A stretch of 64,000 bases of DNA from Oscarella lobularis (GCF_947507565.1 NC_089179.1:806001-870000); one strand, 5' to 3'; positions 30,117-42,562 are shown, numbered from the stretch's first letter. Notes: generated by a model from the sequence alone, not told the origin. Made by a program: numbers and translations.

Positions 30117-33100
30117 CTAACACCATTCCTCGGACTTCAAGCTACAGACTTTAAATAAGCAAAGGCGAGTCATTTTTCTCGCTTACCTGGCCTCTTCGTG
30201 AGCGTGCAGTTTCCCGAGAACTGTTGGTGCATGTTCAATAACCAAAGACAGTAGCTGGTCCATGTATGTCTTCTGCCTGCTGTATTCGTCCTCTTTTGCT
30301 TGAAGCATTCTAACCAATTCCTCCTGCAAAAAGGCCCAGGGGTGAGTGCGCAAATTTAATTGTCTTCTGTTTTCTTGCCTTAGTTGCCGACTTGTAATCG
30401 TCAGGGGCCGAAACAAGATCTGAAAAGGACTCCGATGAAAAAGCTCTACGAAATTTAATGAATAACGGTGCACCTTCTGAGGACTGTTCGTCAGTCTTCT
30501 CTCGCAGCAATTTCATAGCGTGATCTCGTTCAGTTTGAACGAGTGACAAGGTGTCATCCTACCGAAAAGGAGATGCAGGTAGGCTGCCATAATAGCTTCT
30601 CCTGTCTCTCGGGCTATATATAACCTTATCCTGTACAGCTTTCTGCAAAGATGAAATGTTGTTCTCTTGCTCTCTAACAACATCTCGTAATTCGTTCACC
30701 TTTTTCTACAGCACAAAAAACGTTTGGACAAGCCAAAAAGGTGCCGCGTTACCAATTGCATACCTGAGTTTTATGCAGATCAGTTTGTAAGCTCTGCACT
30801 TGACCCTCGAGAGCCTGCTCGGTCTCCTGAAACTGCTGATTCATTGAAGACGCAGATTGATGCATTTCGTGAAGAACTTTTCGCAATTCTTCGCGACCCG
30901 ATTCCGACTCGGCAAGCTACAGAAACAGCCAACCTCTAAGAACAAAAAGCCAAATCAAAGGATGCAGCTCTACCTGCTGACGAAGAGTCTGCACAGTGCG
31001 TTGCAGATCGTCGACTTCACCTGGAGAAGCCCCCTATACAACATTCGTCAAGCTTTGAAAAATCACATCTCACAATTTGGTCCTACTTGATCGGCATTCC
31101 GCCCACTCTTTGCATTCAACCTGATGAGGCCGTGTATACAAGTACGACCACTACAGCGCGTGTCATCACCTACCTAGCACACTCCACTCGCAGCTGCTCG
31201 CTCTCCGTCTTCTGCGCTTCCAGTTGAGTAGTGAGAGCATAGACCTCTTGCTGGAGTTGACTCTTTTGCGCGCCACCTTGCTCCGCGACAAAACGTCGAG
31301 TGATGACCAACCGAACGTGTCCTCTGCTCTTGCTCAGCGCTTTTTTCATATGAGAAAGCGTCGTCCTGCTCACGTCTTCTCCATTAATTTCTAAAATCCT
31401 ATTCCAAAGAACCGTTAAGAAGCGGACAGCATTGATGAAAACGCTATACCGGTCTCCGACGTTCAGCTGGCCGCACTTGTGCGCAGGACTGCCGGCTTTT
31501 ACGCTTTTAATAAAAAGACCCTCGCCAAACATGCCCAGGCCGTGCATTTGAGTGCCCTCTGCTACAGTTAGCCCTATGCCCGTCTTTGATCCCACGTCGA
31601 CGTCGACAGCCAGCAAAATCAGAGACGACGCTGTAGCTAGCGAGAAAAGGGTTTGAGAGCCGGTGTTTGCAGCACGAAGACTTGCGGTTAGCTCGTTAAT
31701 TGTCTCGTCCTAATATTGTCATTGTTCAGTGTACGCTGAAGAGATGTCTCAAGGGGGGGCCTCACTCGTTCTTGAATCTGTTTTCCTTTCCTTTCGATTT
31801 CATTGCGTATTGCTATTATAATTTGATCCTTTTTCTCGGCGTCAGCCCTTAAGGCTTCCATTTCTACCCCTAAAATAATCACCCTCTTTTACAATCTACA
31901 TATTGATCGACATTGGACTTGCGCTGACCGTTTGATGGTGCGTTTTGTTTTGCGCTAACCGCGTGGCTTTCGGTCATTTTTTTCAGAGAACTGTTCTCTT
32001 TTTGTAAGGATTTGATGACACCTTCTTGCGTTTTAAGACTGTCATTGAGTGCCTTCAGCTGGCTCTCTTTCTATAAAGGCAGTATCGATCTGGAGCAGGA
32101 CAATGCACTCCGTTTACCGTCGTCAGAATGCTAGACATGGCAACTTCGTCTTCAGCACCAGTAAGTTTTTCTCTTTTCTGCAACAAAAAATTTCAGCCAT
32201 TCAAAGTTCAGTAAGTAATATCGGCTAACGAGTTCATCATTCTCCGCTTCAAACTTTTTGATCGAGTCCTTTTGCTTTTGAACTTCCTCCTCCAACGAGC
32301 TAACACGAGCCGCATAAACAGCCTAAAATCCCTTTTATAAACAAGCCAATGCCAAAAAATTGTTGCGGTACTTCCAAGTCTTTCACAACAGACGTAATCA
32401 CCTCGCTGCTTTGAGAATCTCGGCCTTCACCGAGCTGAGGAATGATATCAAAACGTCTCTCTACTGCGACAAATTGTCAACGTGCCTACCTCTGAACTAG
32501 CCGTCAAGCTGTCGTTCATCTGCCTAAGCATTTCGATTTCGTCGTTCAGTCTCGCTTTCTCCTTTTTCTCTATCGCTTCTCGCTCGGCAACCGACTCCTG
32601 AAGAGACTCGTAAGCGTTGCGCAGAGTCGTCACCTGCAAGTTATAAATTCAAGACAAAGCTCAGTTTTAGAAAATTTACTAGACCGTTTCCTCAAGATTT
32701 TCCAGACGAGCTGTCTTCGTTCTCAGCGATTCCAATTCTACCCAGAGAGATGCGTTCTCTGCACGCAAGGTTTCCTAAAAATCAAAATTCAAAAGGGGGT
32801 CAAGAGACCGGTTTCTGCATACAACGTCTGCTGACAACTTCGGAGGCTGATAACCGGAGGGCGGCGAGGATGGGTGAGAGGAGGGAAGGCTACGAAAAAT
32901 ACTAATCAAACCACCTTAATTCTAACTAACATTTTCCTCACAGATTAATCTCAGCATCAGAATCGGTCGCACTTTGCCTCGTGCGCACAACAGGAGCCAG
33001 TTTTAAATGAAATACATTCTGCTCTTTCCATTGCGATTGGACCATGAGGGGATACTCGCCTTCTCCAACGATACGTTCAACTACGGTAGCACAGACAATC

Positions 33101-36100
33101 AATGCAAGGAGACCTAGCTTACGTAAGGTCTATATCGCTTACCGGCCGTTTTTGACAGACACTCCAGAAGGCAATACTTAGAGGAGTCGTCCTTGACTTT
33201 GAATTTCCTCAATGCAAGTCGTATCACTTCTTTGCACGATGTCGACGGAGAAACGGCTATTGCTTTTGTTTCTGACCGCACTCCAGGAAGAAATCCAATT
33301 ACCTGAAAAACGTAAAATGTTCACATGGGGCTTATAGATTCCCTCTCTCGAACCTTGACAACTCCACTGGGTCGGACTCTCAGTTCAAATCGAAGTTTTG
33401 CACTCGCCGGCCACTGAGACTGCAGTCGCAAAGGGAACTCAAAACTTGCCACTTCACGATCAGCAACTTAGAAAAAAACAACAAACTTTAGTGCGCAAAA
33501 TTCAACGGAGTCACAGGAATCACCTTTTTTCTTGCTCGACACTTCAAACAGACTGTACCTTCGCGGATCGTCAATCAATTCCAATTTTTCCAAAACCAGC
33601 TCGATAACACCCATTGCCGTCGTGTGAGACGAAACTCGGAGCGCCTTGTACGACAAGCCCGTCTCCAATGCTCCCAAGCCGACTCTCACTAAACCGGCAT
33701 CCGCTCTGTCAAGCGAATGCCGTATAGCTGGCGACGATTGTGCCACGCCGAACACATTAGACAATTTCATCGCACGCCCGTCGCCGCCAGTGACGGCACC
33801 GGTGGGACGCTTGACGTCCTTTTCTCGACTCGCCGTTGCTACGGGTTGTTGTTTCTTTACTCCAACTGCCGATGAATTCTTTGGTTCACTTTCCAGCGAC
33901 TTTGCGAGCTGCTGCGAGTTTCCTTTAGGCACGCTCTGCGTGCTTTGGCTGTGTAATGACGGACGCAGCGTTTTCGGCGGGATCGTCGTCGTTTCGACGG
34001 ACTCTTTTGCGTCGTTGTCGCCGGCGTCGTCATCTTTCGCATATTCATCTTGCCAGGCTGCCGGAGGCGACTTTAGTGCTTCCATAGCGGCTAGCATTTT
34101 GAGTTTTTCGTCTTCGTTTTTCGAATCGTTTAGTCGTTCTAAAGAAGATTTTGCTCTCTTTTGACGATGATAGAATATTAGCTTCTACCTTCTAGGGAGG
34201 CTTCCAGTGTAGCCTCTAGATCGGCTCCGTCTGAGCCGACGCTAACTTCATAAACTTTTGCTAAAATCGTTTCTCGTTCGTCAGGAGACATGATATTCAT
34301 ATCGCCTATTAATTAAGTCTTTCTAAATTGATTATTAGACCTAGACGAACAAACCTAGCAGTTGAAAATCGATTTCTAAAAGCTTCTTTCCAGATACGTT
34401 GTGATCTGTGGAGTCCAAGTAGTGAAAAACAAATCATGACTCTGCTTTATCCGACCTCGAAAGACAGAGACGTATTTCTCAAGATCCTGATTTATGAGCC
34501 AGGTGGCTACTTGATCAATGGACCAATCTTCTACCGCTCTGGGAATAGCACCCTAAATTAAGTCACAGCACGCGCTCGAATGAGAAGAACGGAATTGTTG
34601 CTCGCTTTTTTAATTACCGATTCTGAAACTGGATTCGGTTGCAGTGATTCATTCGACGTCTCCTCTCTGAGATATGTATCTGAAGAAGACGGCGCCGGCT
34701 CGTGCGAAGGAGTGTCATTGCGAAATAGAGTCGGTGGTCGGAGAATAGTCCCCAAGCTTGGGCTATCGCTACTTCTCGCGTCGGCGGTAGCAGTTCGCGT
34801 GATGAGAAGCACTCGAATGGCTTGAAGAATTGGCGATATCTGTTCTTCGGAAACGCCAATCTCAGCTAAACGAGGCGTAGAGGAGGAAAAGAAATTAAAA
34901 TGCGGCATACCTAAAGTGCAATTATCGAGGTTCTGAAGAGACTTTCCGTCAATTCCGGCATCTATAAAAGGTGAATGTTAGCCAAAATCTCAATTGCGTT
35001 GTCTTCTAACTTACCGTAAAAAGCGTTTCTCTCTTCATCGAGTCCTCTTGAAACGAGCCAGTGGCCCACATCCAGTTTCGTCCACTGGTCAACGTCTTTA
35101 GACTGAAACTCCAAGCTTCCATCCACTTCGTCTAAAAACACAACCCCTCTCTGCCAATATTCTCATCATTTATGTTTATTTACCATCGAGATTGCTACCC
35201 TGCTCCAGTCTCCCCACTGTCTGTGCAAGGGGTAGTTCCTCAGTCGGTGACGGAAGATCAACAGAAAGCTAATTAATCAGAAATACAATACAATACACAC
35301 GGTGCAACGCGATTAAACTAACCTCCGAATTGTCACTATGAAGAACGTCAAAAGTTTCGCCTACCTTCTCGACCGTCTTGCCCTTTCCTAGTCCTTCACT
35401 CTTTTCAAGTTTTGACGGCTGAAGTAAAGGAGACTCCGCTTGTTCCGGTGACTTCAGGGCAGCAAATACGGCCGTCAGCAGATCAGAGGAATCATTAGTT
35501 TCTTGAGCAAAATCGCTGAGAAGTTTTGATGCACCGGGATCACGCTCGGGCGCTGATTCCGCAGTTGTTTCATCACTGTCTTTCATTGAGTCGGTCCAGA
35601 AGACTTTCTGCACTTTCACTTTTTTCAATCCCGATAACTCAGCTTCTTTAGAAGCCACGTCATCCTCTTTATCGGTTGACGGAACTTGAGGTGGCAAGGA
35701 AAGTGGTGGTTCTGGGAGCAATTCGCCCGGAGGCTCTTGGGGTGGAAGTTCAGGCGGCAGTTCAGGCGGCAATTCGTCCGGCACGAGTGGCGGCGGATCA
35801 TCGGGAATTGGCGGCGGCGGCTCCAATGGGATGTCAGGAGGAGGAGGCGGCGGAACATCAGACGGCGGAGACGGCACTTCGTCTTGAACGTTTTCTCCGG
35901 CGACGATACCAGACGCCTGAAACGAGCGAGGAAGTGACGCAGTTTTCCCGTCTTCGCCGAAAGACGACCTCTCCGGATCACGAATCGACGATTCAACGGA
36001 TTCTGACGTAGTCTTGGATTTCGCGATGACCGATGCCAGCGAACGACGTGGCCGGCTTACCTTGGGGCTATCGTCATAGGTAGCCGAGCGGAGGGAGGAC

Positions 36101-37692
36101 AACGACAGGAACGTAAAACGTCGTTTTGATGTCGTATCCTTTTCCGCTAAAGTTCCCTTATCTGAAGGCGGTGAAATTGACCTGGTAAATATTGGCGGGC
36201 GTCCTGACGACGTCGACGTATCTAAATCATCTGTCGCACTTCTTCGTAAGTGAAAGCGAGACGAACGAGACGACGTTTCGGCAACGAGCGACGGACTTGA
36301 ACTCGATGCCGCGCTAGTTTCTTCCGTCGTCGTCGTCGTCGTCGTCTTTTTCCACTTGGATAGTGAAGATTTTGATGATGATGTGACACTCGATCCTTCC
36401 TTCGTCGGAGACGATTTGCTGACCTTGTGTTTGATGTCATCATCTCCTTTGTTATCGTTACTTTGACGTCGATACTGCGGTGTAGAACCAGTCTGAAGAC
36501 GAGAAACGGGAACGATGTCCGGAGCCTTATCCCGAGACGACAAGAGAGGCTTTATCTCAACGGCTGACGTTGCGGATGTTTTGTCGTTCCCAGGCGGTTG
36601 GCTTGCCGGTTCAGACGGTGGGAGATCAAGATCTGCTTCGGAAGGAGCCTCTGGCGGCTTGGAAAGTGGAGGAGTCATAGCAACCTCCTCCGGCACAGGT
36701 ATCGGCGATTCTTTAGCCATAGCAACATCGTTTTGCTCGTTTGGTAACCTCATCTCAATCGATTCTTCCTTATTCACTGTTTCTGTCGAGGAAAGTGACA
36801 ATGTTCGAGGCTTTGACGACGAAGATTCGTCATTGGCCTTGGAACGCAGTTTCAACGATGTGAGACCAGAGAGTGATGTTATCTTTGTCGTCGTCGTCGT
36901 CGTCGACGTCATCGTCTTTGTTTCACTGGTAGTCGTCTTTCTTGAAGGCAGAACAAACTTCTTTAGGACCCTTGGACTTCTAGGTCCACTCCCAACTCCA
37001 GATAACGATTTCAACGGTTTCCTTCCACCGCCGCTGGTGACGGCTTTCCCCGTTTTGTATTTATCCAAAAGTCGGGTCAACTTGGGAGAACTCGAAGGCA
37101 ACCCTTTAGTATCAACATTCAGGCGTTGAAGCAATGTCGGCGAAGAATCTGAACCATCAGATTTTGGTATTAGCGGTGGCAGAACCGATTCGGATTCCGG
37201 AGGCGGCGACGGAGTCAATTCAATCGTGGTTGATTCTGATTTAGGTGCCGGCGGCGGAGACGGAGCAGATTGGGGTGCCGGCGGTGATTCTGAGGGTATT
37301 TCCGGTGGCATGTCCGAGGGCAAATCTGGCGGTGGCATGTCGGGGAGACCAGGGGGTGGCTCGTCGGGTAAGTCAGGCGGCGGACCGAACGGAAGATCAG
37401 GCGGCGGCGGCGGCGGCGGCGAGGGGGGTGGAGTCGGCTGCTGGGGTTCTGCGGCGGTCGCTGCCGCCGCTGACGCGAGTCGTGCTCGTCTCGACGGCGG
37501 TCTGTTTTTTATGCGGGGTCGATCCAATGTGAAGTGACGTAATCTCTTCGGCTGATCGTCGTCGTTGTCGCTTGGAGGCGAATGCGCGCGTTTAGCTGCT
37601 TCCGCGTTCATGGCGATTTTCTTTGGCTTCAACGAAGCCAATCCGGGCAGAGCCACTCCTCCGGAAGGCTTTCGTTTGCGAAAGTCGTCCAT
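30117..37692 (-). CDS. Multidomain scaffold: CPI motif, Pro-rich, SAM, two RA, PDZ, FIP-like C-terminus
   Basis: A 2.37 kb first exon (35321-37692) begins MDDFRKRKPSGG. Residues 51-67 are LRHFTLDRPRIKNRPPS, matching the capping-protein-interaction consensus LxHxTxxRP(K/R)x6(P/S) known from CARMIL, CD2AP and CapZIP. Two long proline-rich stretches and a Ser/Thr-rich middle follow. QKVFW near 35590 fits a PP1-docking RVxF pattern, weakly. The next exons give a SAM domain (WTKLDVGHWLVSRGL to ILQAIRVLL, about 35150-34800), a first RA domain (YKALRVSSHTTAMGVIELVL, about 33680-33500), a second RA domain (KAIAVSPSTSCKEVIRLAL, about 33340-33030), coiled coils, a PDZ domain (GIGLTVAEG loop, 31616-31260), more coiled coil, and a C-terminus with YMDQLLSLVIEHAPTVL like Rab11-FIP Rab-binding domains. 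The stop is TAG 30117-30119. Continuity rests on splice sites and phase. A Ras/Rap- and actin-linked cortical scaffold is inferred; no direct orthologue was recognised. Confidence 0.75.
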
Positions 37693-37820
37693 CTCGAAGT
37701 TTATGAAGGGCGTCCCGGATAATAAACAACACTCGATTGATTTATAGAGTTTTCTAAAACTAGGTCTAAACTATGCGCATGGGCACTACGAAGAAACAAA
37801 CGAGATAGTACAAAGAAAAG

Positions 37821-38863
37821 CTACTTGTGCCTCTCCTGCAGGTCAATGGCAGCAATTTGTTGTGCAGCTCCAATCATCTGTATAACGCTAACGACTTGCT
37901 TGAGGACGCAGATAGGAAGAAAAAGATAAGCACATAATCGCCACAATCCTATTGAAAATCCTCCAAGAGGAACTGACAAAAAAATGAGATAATTAGGATA
38001 TATTGCTGTAACACATGTAGCTCAATATACGTTCTGGTCCCTCAGAGAAGTTGAGCAAGTAGAGCATGATAAAGAATATGTCGTTTCCGCAGCACATAAT
38101 GGAAAGAACGGGCTAAAAGAGCTGCTTAGAGAAGCCACATTTTAGATGTCATCTTACGTCTGTGTAATAGAGTCTGAGAAGAGGATGGGCTGTGACATCT
38201 GTACTTTTGTGGCTGGTTTCTCCTTTGGTCAAAGAACTTTAGAAAAGAGATAAAAACATTTTACTATACTGTATATATTGACTTTCTTTTCTTCTTTCAC
38301 CTGTACATGTGAAACCAATGACTTGCAATGTCCAAAGTGCACAAGAATTGAAAAACGAGAAAATAGTCCGAATAGACAATTGCAAGCACAATGAGAAAAC
38401 ACATTGTGCCACATCTAAATAAGCAATTGTGAAAATAAAATTTCACAATGGTCTCTGCAATTCTGGCCTATCAATAAGCATGTCAAACGTAGCGCCAAAC
38501 TTGGTGCCTAAATCCAGACAGTGGTAATAAAAAAGTTCAATTAGCATGTTGTTCTCACATTGATTGAACGATCTAGCCAAATGACCGTCCAAAGAGTCTA
38601 GTAAACTGTTGAGGAAGTAGAGAAACCCTGCCAAGCTTGGATGCTTCATTATCAGTGCAAACGCAGCAATAGTGAGAATTACCCTGAGGTATCCTAGAAA
38701 AAAGGTTAGAGAGCAAACTGTCTCCCCAGAACGGCAATGCTCCTTCGCTACGGTACCGTACCGTAGAGTAAGAGCAGCCGCTGGGGAAATCAAAAATCTA
38801 CAATCCTATAAGATTGCCTATAAGATTGGGGGCAAAGAGAAAAACGTTTTCTTGAGCCGCCAT
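37821..38863 (-). CDS. Phosphatidylinositol synthase, tandem copy A
   Basis: CDIPT joins CDP-diacylglycerol and myo-inositol to make phosphatidylinositol in the ER. Exon 1 (38818-38863) reads MAAQENVFLFAPNLI. The next exon reads GYLRVILTIAAFALIM, then DGHLARSFNQ, which splices into TKFGATFDMLIDR. Together these give the CDP-alcohol phosphotransferase signature DGxxARx8GxxxDxxxD. Further exons supply NELFF-type and C-terminal membrane helices, ending KQVVSVIQMIGAAQQIAAIDLQERHK with TAG at 37821-37823. Intron 1 uses a GC donor (gcaatc). The gene looks intact and is highly similar to copy B, introns included. It is the copy lying next to the scaffold gene. Confidence 0.85.
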
Positions 38864-39087
38864 TGTGTCAACCCGTATCGTGGGAGGAGGATGAGGCTAT
38901 TGTTCTTGTTACAACGGTTCTGGAATGTTTAGAGCACGCGAGATCCTACAAGAGCCACTCCTCCGGAAGGCTTTTTGTTTGCCGGATAATAGACAACACT
39001 CGATTGATTTATTGTTATAGCGTTTTCTAACGTCTAAACTATGCATGGGCACTACGAAGAAGCAAAACGAGATAGTACAAAGAAAAG
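38864..39087. repeat. Junction of tandem duplication with neighbour-gene fragment
   Basis: Around 38931-38951, sequence like that upstream of RPL23A (40171-40188, agcacgcgag-tccta) runs straight into a copy of the scaffold gene's first coding exon (37649 onward, antisense of KPSGGVAL). The copied fragment lacks the scaffold start codon: about 35 bp is missing relative to 37680-37715. It then continues with the 3' flank of PI synthase. This marks one head-to-tail duplication of roughly 1.3 kb. Confidence 0.75.
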
Positions 39088-40126
39088 CTACTTGTGCCTC
39101 TCCTGCAGGTCAATGGCAGCAATTTGTTGTGCAGCTCCAATCATCTGTATAACGCTAACGACTTGCTTGAGGACGCAGATAGGAAGAAAAAGATAAGCAC
39201 ATAATCGCCACAATCCTATTGAAAATTGTCCAAGAGGAACTGACAAAAAATGAGATAATTAGTATATATTGCTGTAACACATCATGTAGCTCAATACGTT
39301 CTGGTCCCTCGTAGAAATTGAGCAAGTAGAGCACTATAAAGAATAGCTCGTTTCCGCTGCACACAATGAAAAGAACGGTCTAAAAGAGCTGCGTAGAAAA
39401 GCCCCATTTAATGTAGTGCATGTCATTTTACCTTTGTGTAATAGAGTCGGAGAAGAGGATGAGCTGTGACATCTGTACTTTTGTGGCTGGTTTCTCCTTT
39501 GGTCAAAGAACTTTAGAAAAACGAGCATTTTACATTACTGTATATATTGACTTTATTTTCTTCTTTCACCTGTACATGTGAAGCCAATGACTTGCAATGT
39601 CCAAAGTGCACAAGAATTGAAAAACGAGAAAATAGTCCGAATAGATAACTGCAAGCACAATGAGAAGACACATTGTGCCACATCTAGATAGGCAATTGTG
39701 AAAATAAAATTTCACAATGGTCTCTGCAATTCTGGCCTATCAATAAGCATGTCGAACGTAGCGCCAAACTTGCTGCCTAAATCCAGGCAGTGGTAATAAA
39801 AAAGTTCAATCAGGATGTTATTCTCACATTGACTGAACGATCTAGCCAAGTGACCGTCCAAAGCGTCTAGGAAACTGCTGAGGAAGTAGAGAAACGCTGC
39901 CAAGCCTGGATGCTTCATTATCAGTGCAAACGCAGCAATAGCGAGAATTACCCTAAGGTATCCTAGAAAAAAGGTTAGAGAGCAAAATTATGCTGTCTCC
40001 CCAGAACGGCAATGCTCCTTCGCTATGGTACAGTAAGAGTAAGAGCAGCCACTGAGGAGATCAGCAAAATCTACAATTGCCTAAAAGATTGGGGACAAAG
40101 AGGAAAACGTTTTCTTGAGCCATCAT
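39088..40126 (-). CDS. Phosphatidylinositol synthase, tandem copy B
   Basis: Same enzyme and exon plan as copy A. Exon 1 (40081-40126) reads MMAQENVFLFVPNLL, then GYLRVILAIAAFALIM, DGHLARSFSQ and SKFGATFDMLIDR, keeping all catalytic Asp residues. NELFFIVLYLLNFYEGPE and the C-terminal block ending IAAIDLQERHK close the gene at TAG 39088-39090. Intron 1 again uses a GC donor (gcaatt). It shares an 82-bp divergent promoter with RPL23A, so it probably keeps the ancestral promoter position. Differences from copy A are mostly single bases, which suggests a fairly recent duplication. Confidence 0.88.
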
Positions 40127-40208
40127 TGTGTTCGTCCAACCCGTGGGAGGGAGGGTGTTCTGGAACGTCTAAAGCACGCGAGGTCCTAGCACGTGGTCAA
40201 AGGGGAAC
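40127..40208. promoter_or_regulatory. Divergent promoter, PI synthase B / RPL23A
   Basis: These 82 bp separate the two start codons. They contain CACGTG at 40190-40195, an E-box just upstream of the RPL23A ATG. Most of the segment is also present upstream of copy A (38864-38948). Confidence 0.5.
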
Positions 40209-40861
40209 ATGGCTGCCAGCAAGAAGAAGACCGAGAAATCGACGAAAAAAACGACCGAAGGTTAACACAGATTGCTCGAAAAGCAACGCGTGTTTGCATT
40301 TTTGGTTTCACAGTGTCTAAACCTAAGAGTACCGCTCTAAAAGCGAGACGGGCGGTTCTCAAGGGGGTCAACACGAAAGGGAAGCGTAAAGTCCGCACGT
40401 CGGTCCGCTTTCGTCGTCCGAAGACGCTTCGAATGTCGCGACAGCCCAAATATCCGCGAAAGTCGGCGCCAAAAGTGAACAAATTGGACAAGTACGCGAT
40501 CATCAAGCATCCGCTCACGACCGAGTCGGCGATGAAGAAAATCGAGGACAACAACACGCTCGTCTTCATCGTCGACATTCGTGCCAACAAACCGAAGATT
40601 AAAATCGCCGTGAAGAGCCTCTACGACATCGAAGTGTCGAAAGTTAACACGCTAATACGGTGAGGCCCCTTTTGAGGGAACTCGCTTCGTAAGTCTTTCT
40701 AAACGTTGGTCTGCAGGCCGGACGGGCAGAAAAAAGCGTACGTACGGCTTGCATCCGATCAGGACGCTCTCGACGTGGCGAATAAGGTGAGACTTGAGCT
40801 CTTTTTTTTTTTCGCTTCTTTTCCCTAACGTCTTCGTCCTTCGTAGATTGGAATCATTTAA
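40209..40861 (+). CDS. 60S ribosomal protein L23a (uL23)
   Basis: uL23 sits at the polypeptide exit tunnel of the large ribosomal subunit and docks nascent-chain factors. Exons are 40209-40260, 40314-40659, 40717-40786 and 40847-40861. The basic N-terminus [18 protein letters not shown] is followed by the conserved block [20 protein letters not shown], then [20 protein letters not shown] and [17 protein letters not shown]. The end reads [23 protein letters not shown] with TAA. The length is normal for the family. It converges on PISD, with about 115 bp between stops. Confidence 0.97.
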
Positions 40862-40976
40862 CTGTAACGCGCGCGTGTGGTTTTGCACGAATAGTCGCGG
40901 TACACGGTACTTTACTTATCGCTGACATGAATAAAGTACAAAACAACTCGACTCACTTTGTGAAACAGTAAATGTC

Positions 40977-42562
40977 TTATCCCGCCTTGCTTTCGACTCG
41001 ACCGAGCGATTCGCCTACTTTAACGTGCTTCCCGGGCTTCGGCACGAATTCGAAGCTCGAGGGAGCGGTGAATAGGAGAACGATCGTCGATCCTTGCGCG
41101 AATCCTCCCATGTAGTCGCCGCGACAGAACACGCGCGGCTCGTCGTCGTATGCGCGCCGATCGAATTTTTCGTTTGCATTTCCGTTTCGTCGAAACGCAT
41201 TTGTCTTGAGTTCCTGTCCGTGGAGAAAAACGAGGTCGAATCGCGAATGGATAAAGAAACTCGCAACGTACGTCATCGAATGGGAGATGAATGGATCCAA
41301 CGTTGAGCGCTCCCACGGCAGTGTAGGCGAAGAATCCGTGAGTCCATTGTCCTAAGAGCGCCACCCGTTCGTTGAACGAGAATAGGCCTTTGATTAGGCG
41401 TACAACGAAAGGTGCCGTCGAAATCAGCGATCCTTAGCAAATGAATGAGTTGAATGTGAGTGAGAGGGTGAGAGAGGCCTTACCTGGAAAATGTCGTCTC
41501 TCGGTCACTTCGAGTTCCGTCGGTGCATGAAAGTGATGATAGTCGCCGGGTGATAAATAAATAACGCAATGAAACAACTCGTGATCGGACGAGTGGGGAG
41601 CGAGATCGCTGAGTCGCTCTCTGACGTCTTCGCCGAGAAAATCGCTCAGCGAATATCGAATTCCTTTGACTTGTTCCAATTCGCCCGTTTTAGCGACGAC
41701 GCCGCAGTGGAGAAACGTTCCATCGCACGGACTCACCTGACGTGGGGATCACGAGTCAAGGTCAAAGGTTACAAGGCGATCATTCCTGACTTACGATGTC
41801 GCTTTGTTCGTCGATGGGGCGAGTGCCAGCTCTGAGCTTTCGCATGAAGAACGCGTTCACCGTTTCGTAGTTGCGCAGGTCCCGCTCTTCCACGTCGTTC
41901 AAGTCGCAGCCGAAGACGTGCACGTACGATGCCAAGAGAGGCTTGCGTAGCCAGCGCGGAAGGCGTGTGTCTTGAATGCGGCCCCACGTTCGCGAGACGA
42001 GGTTCGTCGGAAGTCGTCTGAGAATGGAAACCTGCGCGGCAAAGGAGAGAACTTGAAAAAAATCACCGAGAATGAAGCGCGGACGATGCACGTCTGTTGT
42101 TGTTATTTAGCGCACTTACGCGCACTACTACGACGTAAAGGCTGCTACAAATGCACGCTAGACAAACGAATAGAGGATTCATTAGTTCGTTCGGGTGCAT
42201 TTACGAAATGCTTTGCAGGGTACGAGAGCTAACCGGGAAAGACTTTTCTCTAACCCGTATGGCGCTTTTATACGTTTTCTACCGTAGCGCACGTGCCAGG
42301 CTGCCACCGCACACCCTCCTCATGCGCGCTAAACGGTCGCCAAAAGGTCCCAAATCGCGCTCGTACGAACTTCTACAACACCTCGAAAAGTTTCTACCTT
42401 CCATTCTTTCATTGTCAATTGCTCGGCCGGCACTGTCGCGAGCTTCGCTTGCTCTCGTTTTCTCGTGTGTCCGTATTGCTGCAAACACAAGTATCCTATT
42501 CCGACTCCAAAAGGAATGTGAAACCAGCGAATCGACCTAAAGTACGTCCGAAACCTATTCAT
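40977..42562 (-). CDS. Phosphatidylserine decarboxylase, mitochondrial
   Basis: PISD makes phosphatidylethanolamine from phosphatidylserine at the mitochondrial inner membrane and self-cleaves to form a pyruvoyl cofactor. The N-terminus ([19 protein letters not shown]) is basic, with a hydrophobic stretch [12 protein letters not shown], fitting import and membrane anchoring. Conserved blocks follow: [49 protein letters not shown] (with the catalytic His residues) and [17 protein letters not shown]. The self-cleavage motif appears as [13 protein letters not shown] in place of the common LGST. The stop is TAA 40977-40979. The chosen start is ATG 42560-42562; no other in-frame ATG lies close by. 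Confidence 0.93.

Noticed and set aside
33646-34164. Plus-strand 172-codon frame
   Set aside because: Antisense to a Ser/Lys-rich exon of the scaffold gene; no splice or family support.
36515-37537. Long plus-strand frames with Gly-rich content
   Set aside because: They are reverse complements of the proline-rich first exon of the scaffold gene.
37821-40126. One PI synthase copy as a pseudogene
   Set aside because: Both copies keep start, catalytic Asp motif, splice signals and the same stop, so no lesion was found.
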